From the NCBI GenBank assembly GCA_029859455.1, contig JAOUDE010000053.1, forward strand, positions 1 to 11,029: 11,029 nucleotides of DNA, in the 5' to 3' direction. Made by a program: the position numbers and the translations under genes. Under the pieces are notes generated by a model, which was not told the DNA's origin, made no database searches, and saw only the letters and a list, made by a program, of their open reading frames with translations. The number at the start of each line of letters is the position of its first letter. The stretch's first letter is position 1. This DNA is from Ignavibacteria bacterium. Lineage in GTDB: Bacteria; Bacteroidota; Ignavibacteria; UBA10030; UBA6906. Of this stretch, positions 1-6,247 are shown piece after piece.

Positions 1-2283
1 GAGGTTCAGGGCATCCGCTTCCGTGGCGAATTCGATCCGGATGTCATTGAATGGATCCTCCACCGGCGTCAGATTCTGCACAACCAGTTCGATCCTCCCC
101 CCCTTGATATAGAATCCTGATTCCACCGTTCCGTAAAACAATTCAGTCGCATCGAGTTCCGCTGAGAGGGAGAGGTTGTGAAAGTCACCCTGTATCGATC
201 CCTTCAGGGTACCGACACCATCGAAGACCCGTTCACCTGTCATGATCGAGATCGGCTCCAGGTCCTTGATTGAAACCTCAAACGTGGTATTGATCGGCAT
301 GTTCCGTTCTTCAAGCTCCGAGGCGAGGAGCGAGAGGCCCGCCCGCTCGGTTCCGTCCAGCAGCGTCGAATCGACCACTGCGAATTTTTCTTTAAGAGCC
401 GCAGTCAGGTTGGCCTGCTCGAACCGAATGAGGTCGGCCAGATAGGAAAGATCAAATGAACCGCGGACGAGCAAATCGGCCAGGCTGGATTGCAGAGAGA
501 TCGTCCGGTCATCAGGAACCCGTTGATCGATCCTCAGGACAACGCTCCCTGAGTCGAGGTCGAATGCCTGGTAGCGCGAATGGATGAAGTCGAGTCGGAA
601 TTCTCCCGACACGGTTCCCGGGGTCAGCCCTTCCCCGAAGGCATCGAGATGCATTGTAATATCGCTCCGGTGTTCATCGTCATGGAAGACCTCCGCGATA
701 TCGAGTGAAACCACATCGCCGGAGATATCGAAACGGGGCCGGTCCGAGAGCATGTCTTCAAAACGAGTGACCAGCGAAGCTTTCAACCGGCCCAGGGTCC
801 CCTCCACGGCTCCTTCAAGGCTTCCCCTATCAGCCCGCATCCGAAACGAGGACGCACCCATCTCGTTTCCGTAGAACCATGATGAGTCGATGTCCAGATC
901 GATTCGTCCGCTGAGGTGCCTGAGATCAACTCCCGCGCCGACAACGACGAGAGAGCCCTTCAGCGAAGTATCGGAGCGGTCGCCACCGGAGAGAGGGCCA
1001 AGGTCCAGCCGGTCGAACCTGGCTGAAGCGTTGTACACGAGGGATGAAGGACCACCGATGGTGAGATGGATGTCAGCGGAAGCCTTTCCCGCACCATTCT
1101 CCGCCACAATCCTGGTGTCGAAGTCCAGAGGCTCACCCACGAAATCGAGATCGAAACGCGACACACCGACACTGGCAAAATCCGGCAGATCGAACAGGGG
1201 AAGAAGCGACCGTGCATCATCCGTGTGGGCGGTCGAGTTTCTGAAGCTGACATCGAGATAGAGGTCCTCCGGACGATGAAGGTTGAACACCGAGCCGTTC
1301 ACATGAAACTCCGTCTGCCCGAAGGCAAGGTGCAATCGCCGTACCCGGAGGTCACCGAACGTCCCCCCCGCTTCAAGGTCGGTCGACACGGTCCCGTTGA
1401 GAAAATCGATGTCAGGGATGAACATGGCGAGCTCATTCAGATCCACATCGCTGTTTCTCAGAGCGACCTCGACCGGGTTTGTCCGGAGAGCAAACAGATC
1501 GATTCCCCCAAGGAGGTCGAACTCCTTCATCGTCGCATCCAGTTCGATGGCCGAGCTTCCGGTGAGGATCGTCAGATCGTGGACAATCGACTCGCTCTTT
1601 GTCACAGTGAATTCGCCCGAGAAATGTCTGAGTTCGAATTCCGGCTCCGTGGAGAGTGCTGACAGTTTCCTGATGACAAGCGTTTTTCCCGACGGGCCGA
1701 CCTCTGCTCCGATCTCGAGCTGGAGAGCCGACAGGCCGAGTTGGTGATACTCGATAAACCCGGGACGGACGGGCCCATGATCCGGGTGCAACAAAGCGGA
1801 AGAATCGACCAGCGACAGCCTGCCGTCGACGATGCTCAGGTCGTCCAGCGTGATTGTCCAGTCGAACGGCGATGAAGCCATACTGTCCCCAGAGGATGAC
1901 CTGAGCATCCTCTCGAAGTTCCAGACTCCTTCCCGGCTGGAAAGAACGCTGATGTCCGGACGAAGCAACCGGAGATTCATGACCCTGATCTGTTGTCGCG
2001 AAAGACTGAACAGGTCATACTCCGCCTCGACACGTCCCACAGCCAGCAACGCAGCAGAGTCGACGGTGATCGCGAGTGAATCTATCGAGAAGCCGGTGAT
2101 CAGATTGCCCTCGATCCCGCCAATGTAGAAGTCCGCGTTGAACGCCGCTTCAGCCTGAGATTCCGCAAATGACCGGACCTGATCCCGGAACATCTGGGTT
2201 TGGGAATAGCCGGCAATCAGCAGAATCAGAAGGAGAAACCCTCCGATCGCGATCATCAACCGTTTTGCGACTCTCTTCACCAT
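1..2283 (-). CDS. AsmA/TamB-type envelope protein, N-terminal part (runs off left edge)
   Basis: The minus-strand frame is open from ATG 2283-2281 to base 1, giving exactly 761 codons with no stop, so the C-terminus is outside the window. Residues 1-9 are basic (MVKRVAKRL) and residues 10-25 form one hydrophobic membrane anchor, followed by a long periplasmic region. Residues 30-75 (FRDQVRSFAESQAEAAF, then GGIEGNLITGFSIDSLAI) resemble the start of AsmA/TamB proteins. Residues 99-127 fit the family pattern of a hydrophobic strand, then RPDISVL, then a Gly-x-Trp-Asn turn (EGVWNFERML). The rest is repetitive beta-strand sequence alternating hydrophobic and polar residues with many Asp and Leu, as expected of a beta-taco lipid or protein bridge between the membranes. 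It begins 13 bases after the hldC stop, with only a weak AAGG as ribosome site, so it is probably the last gene read of the hldA-hldC unit. TamB cannot be told from other AsmA-like proteins without the C-terminal domain. Confidence 0.8.
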   Translation of the reverse strand, partial: MVKRVAKRLMIAIGGFLLLILLIAGYSQTQMFRDQVRSFAESQAEAAFNADFYIGGIEGNLITGFSIDSLAITVDSAALLAVGRVEAEYDLFSLSRQQIRVMNLRLLRPDISVLSSREGVWNFERMLRSSSGDSMASSPFDWTITLDDLSIVDGRLSLVDSSALLHPDHGPVRPGFIEYHQLGLSALQLEIGAEVGPSGKTLVIRKLSALSTEPEFELRHFSGEFTVTKSESIVHDLTILTGSSAIELDATMKEFDLLGGIDLFALRTNPVEVALRNSDVDLNELAMFIPDIDFLNGTVSTDLEAGGTFGDLRVRRLHLAFGQTEFHVNGSVFNLHRPEDLYLDVSFRNSTAHTDDARSLLPLFDLPDFASVGVSRFDLDFVGEPLDFDTRIVAENGAGKASADIHLTIGGPSSLVYNASARFDRLDLGPLSGGDRSDTSLKGSLVVVGAGVDLRHLSGRIDLDIDSSWFYGNEMGASSFRMRADRGSLEGAVEGTLGRLKASLVTRFEDMLSDRPRFDISGDVVSLDIAEVFHDDEHRSDITMHLDAFGEGLTPGTVSGEFRLDFIHSRYQAFDLDSGSVVLRIDQRVPDDRTISLQSSLADLLVRGSFDLSYLADLIRFEQANLTAALKEKFAVVDSTLLDGTERAGLSLLASELEERNMPINTTFEVSIKDLEPISIMTGERVFDGVGTLKGSIQGDFHNLSLSAELDATELFYGTVESGFYIKGGRIELVVQNLTPVEDPFNDIRIEFATEADALNL

Positions 2284-2296
2284 ATTCTGTGCTGCC

Positions 2297-2770
2297 TTAC
2301 GAAGAAGCTCTGATCTGCCGGATCAGCCGGGATGTGGACCGCCCCGGTGTCAGCCGGATTCGACGAACGGAACCTCCGCCGGCGCGGACGATATCAGCCC
2401 CCACGATCTCACCCGCCTTCCAGTCGGCTCCCTTCACCAGGACATCGGGACGGACCGTCCTGATCAGGTTGTACGGAGTGTCTTCACCGAAGAAACAGAC
2501 AAAGTCGACTGAGGAGAGCGCCGCGAGGACGATCGCCCGGTCTTCTCCCCGGTTGACAGGCCGGCCCTTCCCCTTGATTCTTCTGATCGAAGCATCGGTA
2601 TTCAGGCCAACAATGAGCAGGTCCCCCAGCTTTCGTGCAGCGGCGAGGTATTCAACATGCCCCCTGTGGAGGATATCGAATGTGCCGTTGGTAAACACCA
2701 CCCGTTTCCCTTCCCTCCTCATTGCACGACGGAGCCGGAGCAGTGTTCCGGGTGTGACGACCCTTCCCAT
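2297..2770 (-). CDS. hldC: D-glycero-beta-D-manno-heptose 1-phosphate adenylyltransferase
   Basis: This 157-residue enzyme transfers AMP from ATP to heptose-1-phosphate, giving ADP-heptose for LPS core or other surface glycans; it acts in the cytoplasm. It is a stand-alone cytidylyltransferase-fold protein equal to the C-terminal half of E. coli HldE. Visible motifs are NGTFDILHRGH at 28-38, which contains the HxGH nucleotide-binding signature, VGLNTD at 54-59, KGKGRPVNRGEDRA at 66-79, VRPDVLVKGADW at 106-117, and the C-terminal GRSTSRLI at 143-150 that corresponds to the family's ST-rich ATP-binding motif. Its ATG shares one base with the TGA stop of hldA (TGATG at 2772-2768), which implies translational coupling with the kinase that makes its pathway precursor. 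The phosphatase GmhB and the epimerase HldD that complete the pathway are not in the window. The length is normal for the single-domain form. Confidence 0.95.
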   Translation of the reverse strand: MGRVVTPGTLLRLRRAMRREGKRVVFTNGTFDILHRGHVEYLAAARKLGDLLIVGLNTDASIRRIKGKGRPVNRGEDRAIVLAALSSVDFVCFFGEDTPYNLIRTVRPDVLVKGADWKAGEIVGADIVRAGGGSVRRIRLTPGRSTSRLIRQIRASS

Positions 2771-3774
2771 CAGCGTCCCCTTGCCCGGGGAGCGGGATCG
2801 ACTGCATCCACCAGTCCCTCCAGGCTGATCGGGACGATTCCCACAGAACCGACGACGACGCCGCCTGCGTAATTTGCCAGCTCGGACGCCTGTGCGATCG
2901 TCAGCCCTGCAACAAGCCCCATGGTCAGTGTTGCAATCACGGTATCACCTGCGCCTGATACATCCTTCACACGTGATGCGGTTGTCCCGAAGTGTGTTAC
3001 CTGCCCGTTCGATTCGAACAGTGACATCCCGTCGGGCCCCCTGGTCAGCAGCACAGACTGCGCTTTCAGGTCGGCCAACATCTTCCCGCCTGCCGTGAGA
3101 ATATCGTTCATCGTCTCGAGCCTTCCACCCAGGACTTCTTCCGTTTCACGGCGGTTCGGTTTGAACACCGTCACGTCCCGGTATTCCAGGAAATTGTCGA
3201 ACTTGGGGTCAACCGTGACCGGCACGTCGTGCTTCTTTGCCGCCTCCACCACTTCGCGGATAACCCGCCGGGTCATCACACCTTTGTTGTAGTCTTCAAG
3301 GATAATGGCATCCAGCGAACCGATCCGTTCAGCCACTGCGCTGATCATCGCATCCTCGGCCCGGGCTCCGCACGGAGCCTTCGTTTCATAATCGATCCGC
3401 ACAACATGCTGGTCGTGAGCGATGACTCGTGCTTTGGCTGTCGTTCGCCGGGTTTCATCGGTGATGATGCCGGCATGGGAGAGACCCTGTTCCTTCATCA
3501 ACCCGGTCAGCACGGTCCCTGCATGGTCATCACCGATCAGGCCCACGAGGAGCGGTTCCCCGCCCAGACTGCGGATGTTGTGGGCGACATTGGCTGCCCC
3601 TCCGAGCCGGGCGGACTCGGATGTCACATCGACGACCGGGACCGGAGCTTCCGGCGAAACCCGGGTTACATTCCCCCAGAAGTAGCGGTCAATCATCAGA
3701 TCGCCCACGATCGCAATCTGCTTTCCTGAGAACCGCTGTTCCAGGTCACGAACCTGTTGTACCGTTAACGACAT
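2770..3774 (-). CDS. hldA: D-glycero-beta-D-manno-heptose-7-phosphate kinase
   Basis: This 334-residue PfkB/ribokinase-family sugar kinase phosphorylates heptose 7-phosphate at C1, an early step of ADP-heptose synthesis. Motifs are GDLMIDRYFWG at 24-34, SPEAPVPVVDV at 40-50 and RLGGAANVAHNI at 56-67 for the sugar site, EDYNKGV at 160-166, VDPKF at 188-192, FKPNRRE at 204-210, and LTRGPDGM at 243-250. DVSGAGDT at 271-278 holds the anion hole and the catalytic base Asp277. The frame stays open upstream to 3834, but those 20 residues would overlap the -35 element of a promoter at 3806-3834, and homologues normally begin just before the GDLM strand. ATG 3774 is therefore chosen. Its ribosome site is poor: GCAGG lies almost against the ATG. 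The stop overlaps the hldC start by one base. The split from hldC contrasts with the fused HldE of enteric bacteria. Confidence 0.94.
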   Translation of the reverse strand: MSLTVQQVRDLEQRFSGKQIAIVGDLMIDRYFWGNVTRVSPEAPVPVVDVTSESARLGGAANVAHNIRSLGGEPLLVGLIGDDHAGTVLTGLMKEQGLSHAGIITDETRRTTAKARVIAHDQHVVRIDYETKAPCGARAEDAMISAVAERIGSLDAIILEDYNKGVMTRRVIREVVEAAKKHDVPVTVDPKFDNFLEYRDVTVFKPNRRETEEVLGGRLETMNDILTAGGKMLADLKAQSVLLTRGPDGMSLFESNGQVTHFGTTASRVKDVSGAGDTVIATLTMGLVAGLTIAQASELANYAGGVVVGSVGIVPISLEGLVDAVDPAPRARGR

Positions 3775-3805
3775 ACCTGCACGCACATTATGGGTTGAAA
3801 CAAAA

Positions 3806-3834
3806 AATATACCGATAGGAAGCAGGAGAAGCAA
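3806..3834 (-). promoter_or_regulatory. Sigma70-like promoter for hldA-hldC-AsmA/TamB
   Basis: On the minus strand, TTGCTT (3834-3829) is followed by a 17-base spacer and TATATT (3811-3806). It lies wholly within the 77-base gap between aroB and hldA, and its downstream side is AT-rich. Transcription would begin near 3799, about 25 bases before the hldA ATG. The hexamers and spacer length match the ppiD promoter exactly. It would let the heptose and AsmA/TamB genes be expressed apart from the upstream aro genes. Confidence 0.6.
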
Positions 3835-3851
3835 AATCAGGGATGCGGGGA

Positions 3852-4934
3852 TCAGAGCCCCTCAAGGACCCTCAGACCATCCCGGACCTCCGATTTAGTC
3901 ACATCCTTCACGACCGCGACACGGCCGAAACCTCTGGGAATGACGAAACGGGGAGCACCGGCGGAAAAGAGATGGCGGATGACCATCGGCGGAGTGATGG
4001 TACCTGGGTTGAACCTGCAGCCGAGCCGGCGGTAGACCCCGATCACGCGGTCACGGTAATGGCCCGCCAGCCAGCCGCGATTCACCGAGATCCCGCATTC
4101 AGCGATAAGACCGAGAAACACCGCTTCACCGTGCCGGAGGCGGTACCGTGACAACGTCTCGATTGCATGACCGATCGTATGGCCGATGTTCAGCACCGCG
4201 CGCCCCCGCCGGAGGGTTTCGCGTTCATCCTTTCCGACAACCCGGGTCTTGATCCTCAGACAGCGTTCCGCAACATGCAGGATCTCTTTCCGTTCGAGCC
4301 GCATGATCTGGTCCAGACGGTCTTCCAGAAAACCAAGCAGTTTCGGATCTCCCACAAACGGATACTTGATCAGTTCACCCAACCCCGATCTGATCTCTCG
4401 CACCGGCAGAGTCTGAAGGATCCGGACATCGGTGCAGACGAACCGCGGCTGGTGGAACGATCCGACCGCATTCTTTCCGTTGAGATGATTCACGCCGTTC
4501 TTTCCACCGACCGAACTGTCGATCTGTGACAAGAGCGTGGTGGGACACTGAACGAATGGAATCCCCCGGCGATAAGTCGACGCAACGAATCCTCCCACAT
4601 CACCGACCACACCTCCGCCCAGAGCGAGAAGTGCGGAGTGGCGGGACACACCCTGTTTCAACATCGCAGCGTGGACAAGTTCGGCGCGCCGGAACGACTT
4701 CTGACCCTCCCCCGGCGGGATGACCACAGGCACCGGTTCGAACCCGGACTTTCTGAGCGAACGCAGAACAGGATCCAGCGCGACCCGTGCACTGTTCCTG
4801 TCAGCCAGAATCACCACACGATCCGGAATCCTGTGGCGACGGCAGAGCATCCCGATGGAGCTGATCAGCCCCTGGCCGAGGTAGACCGGGTAACTCCGGT
4901 CACGCAGCTTCACCCACATGGTCTTTGTTGTCAC
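3852..4934 (-). CDS. aroB: 3-dehydroquinate synthase
   Basis: This 360-residue cytoplasmic enzyme is normal in length (E. coli AroB is 362). It converts DAHP to 3-dehydroquinate, step two of the shikimate pathway, using NAD and a divalent metal. The core is clear: GGGVVGDVGGF at 106-116, YRRG at 121-124, CPTTLLSQIDSSVGGKNGVN at 130-149, and GKNAVGSFHQP at 153-163. Expected metal ligands are present as Glu187 (GLGELIKY), His252 (NIGHTIGHAIE) and His268 (RHGEAV). Odd feature: the Asp-Lys-Lys motif expected about ten residues before the C-terminal FVIP strand is replaced by Arg320-His321-Leu322. The start is uncertain. GTG 4934 overlaps the aroK stop as GTGA and gives the usual N-terminus; ATG 4919, five codons in, is the alternative. 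Neither has a good Shine-Dalgarno, so coupling to aroK is likely. Confidence 0.95.
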   Translation of the reverse strand: MTTKTMWVKLRDRSYPVYLGQGLISSIGMLCRRHRIPDRVVILADRNSARVALDPVLRSLRKSGFEPVPVVIPPGEGQKSFRRAELVHAAMLKQGVSRHSALLALGGGVVGDVGGFVASTYRRGIPFVQCPTTLLSQIDSSVGGKNGVNHLNGKNAVGSFHQPRFVCTDVRILQTLPVREIRSGLGELIKYPFVGDPKLLGFLEDRLDQIMRLERKEILHVAERCLRIKTRVVGKDERETLRRGRAVLNIGHTIGHAIETLSRYRLRHGEAVFLGLIAECGISVNRGWLAGHYRDRVIGVYRRLGCRFNPGTITPPMVIRHLFSAGAPRFVIPRGFGRVAVVKDVTKSEVRDGLRVLEGL

Positions 4935-5464
4935 AGGATCAGAGGAGTAAGTTTGCGGACAAGCTCGTCCACCGTTCGCCCGACCGGTTCCTTTCCGGTT
5001 GCAACGACGATATCTGCCATCGCGTAAAACGGTTCACGGACTTTGAACAACGCATCGAGTGTTTCATGGACGCTGACATCACGGACGGATGTCGCAAGAA
5101 GAGGACGGTTGGCTTTGTTGCGAAGCCGTTTGGTCAGGTCATCCCTGTCGACCTGAAGGTACACGAGAATTCCGGCACGGGCTACCTGTCTGAAATTCTG
5201 CTCACTTGCGATCGTCCCCCCTCCAAGAGCAATGACCGTTCTGGTCATTTGTTCCGTAGCATCGATGACCTTCCGCTCAAGCATCCTGAACGCCGCCTCC
5301 CCTTCGCCTTCAAAGATTTCCTGCACCGATCGTCCTGCTGATTCCTCAACGGCCGAATCGACATCAACAAACGACCACCCGATCGAGTTCGCAAGAATCG
5401 GTCCGATCGTACTCTTCCCGCTTCCCATGAAACCGGTCAGGTACACGCGGGCATTCCTGTTCAT
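4931..5464 (-). CDS. aroK: Shikimate kinase
   Basis: This 177-residue P-loop kinase phosphorylates shikimate to shikimate 3-phosphate in the cytoplasm. The Walker A loop is GFMGSGKST at 11-19. Substrate-binding and lid residues are visible: Asp34/Asp36 in FVDVDSAVE, Arg60 in FRMLE, the GGGT loop at 81-84, Arg120 in NRPLL and Arg143 in REPFY. ATG 5464 has AGGA seven bases upstream. The last codons overlap the aroB GTG start by four bases, the common aroK-aroB pairing seen in many bacteria. It begins 53 bases after the stop of the outer-membrane protein gene. I see no convincing promoter in that gap, so it is probably read from upstream. Confidence 0.95.
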   Translation of the reverse strand: MNRNARVYLTGFMGSGKSTIGPILANSIGWSFVDVDSAVEESAGRSVQEIFEGEGEAAFRMLERKVIDATEQMTRTVIALGGGTIASEQNFRQVARAGILVYLQVDRDDLTKRLRNKANRPLLATSVRDVSVHETLDALFKVREPFYAMADIVVATGKEPVGRTVDELVRKLTPLIL

Positions 5465-5517
5465 GATGCGGTCCTGCGTCTGTGGTGTTCTGGCATGGCT
5501 GATACGGAGGAGAAATT

Positions 5518-6222
5518 CTAGAACGAAAAAGCAACCCCCAGGTTGAAGATCACTCCATCCGTATGGACACTCGAAGAGAATGGTTCTGTTCCTACTTCGA
5601 TGACTCGCCCATTATAGAAGATGTGAGATGTCTTGAACGCATTGGCAGTATCGAACTGGAGATCCCGGAATTTCATCTCGCCGGTGAGGGCGAAGAACGG
5701 CGTGATGTTGTAGGATGCACCGCCGAGGACATGAATTCCGAAACCTGTCTTTGAACCGACGGACGGCGCTTCCACACCACCCATCCGGTAGACCCGCTCC
5801 CCGATGTAGGCGCCCCCGCCTCCGCCCATGAAGATCCGGAGCTCCGGCCCGGAGATGGGCACAATGAAGTAGGCTGTGATCTCAACAGGAACAACTTGGT
5901 AGCCATCCTCGACGGGAAGCCCGGAGGCAGACTGCCCGGTCACGCCGGTGGCAAGATACTCCACGGACATGCTCATGGCCAGGTTCATCCGGAAAAATGT
6001 GTACTTGACTTCGACCCCACCGCCGAAATCATTTTCCAGGGGAACAAAACTGTTCTGTTCGATCGGATCGGGTGAGTCAGGATTGACGAAGAGTTGTGAG
6101 CTGGTCGTCAGGCTGGCTTTTGCAGTGATGGTAATAATTCCGTCATCGGCACGACTTTGCAGGAACGGCCCTGTCAGGAGGAAGAAACACAGGACAGTAT
6201 GGACGGCAACGTTCAGCTTCAT
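5518..6222 (-). CDS. Outer-membrane beta-barrel protein of unknown function
   Basis: This 234-residue protein begins with a Sec signal peptide: MKLNVAVH, a hydrophobic core (VLCFFLLTGPFL), and probable cleavage after SRA at about residue 25. The mature part is a run of amphipathic beta strands split by polar loops, for example VEVKYTFFRMNLAMSMSVEY, YQVVPVEITAYFIVP, ELRIFMGGGGGAYIG and GFGIHVLGGASYNITPFFAL. It ends in NLGVAFSF, an aromatic C-terminus typical of substrates of the BAM insertion machine. Size and strand spacing suggest a small barrel of about eight strands, OmpW/OmpX-like in general form, but I recognise no specific family. ATG 6222 has GGGAG eight bases upstream. It starts 25 bases after the ppiD-like stop, so it is probably co-transcribed with that chaperone and may be one of its clients. 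Confidence 0.75.
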   Translation of the reverse strand: MKLNVAVHTVLCFFLLTGPFLQSRADDGIITITAKASLTTSSQLFVNPDSPDPIEQNSFVPLENDFGGGVEVKYTFFRMNLAMSMSVEYLATGVTGQSASGLPVEDGYQVVPVEITAYFIVPISGPELRIFMGGGGGAYIGERVYRMGGVEAPSVGSKTGFGIHVLGGASYNITPFFALTGEMKFRDLQFDTANAFKTSHIFYNGRVIEVGTEPFSSSVHTDGVIFNLGVAFSF

Positions 6223-6247
6223 CCCTTCATCTCCCTGGAGCCGCGGT

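Noticed and set aside
1066..1662. A 198-codon plus-strand ORF opposite the AsmA/TamB-type gene
   Set aside because: It is fully antisense to a strong 761-codon frame, has a charged, low-hydrophobicity composition of no recognisable family, and is best explained by the codon bias of the opposite strand.
2169..2828. A 219-codon plus-strand ORF opposite hldC and its neighbours
   Set aside because: It is rich in Arg, Ser and Pro, spans the boundaries of three real minus-strand genes, and lacks any motif.
3775..3834. A 20-residue N-terminal extension of HldA resembling a signal peptide (MLLLLPIGIFFVSTHNVRAG)
   Set aside because: The kinase is cytoplasmic, the stretch overlaps a good promoter, and the hydrophobic look comes from the AT-rich promoter DNA.
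5465..5517. A possible promoter for aroK, with TTGCTT in the last codons of the barrel gene
   Set aside because: No -10 element lies at a suitable distance (TCCTCC occupies the expected place).
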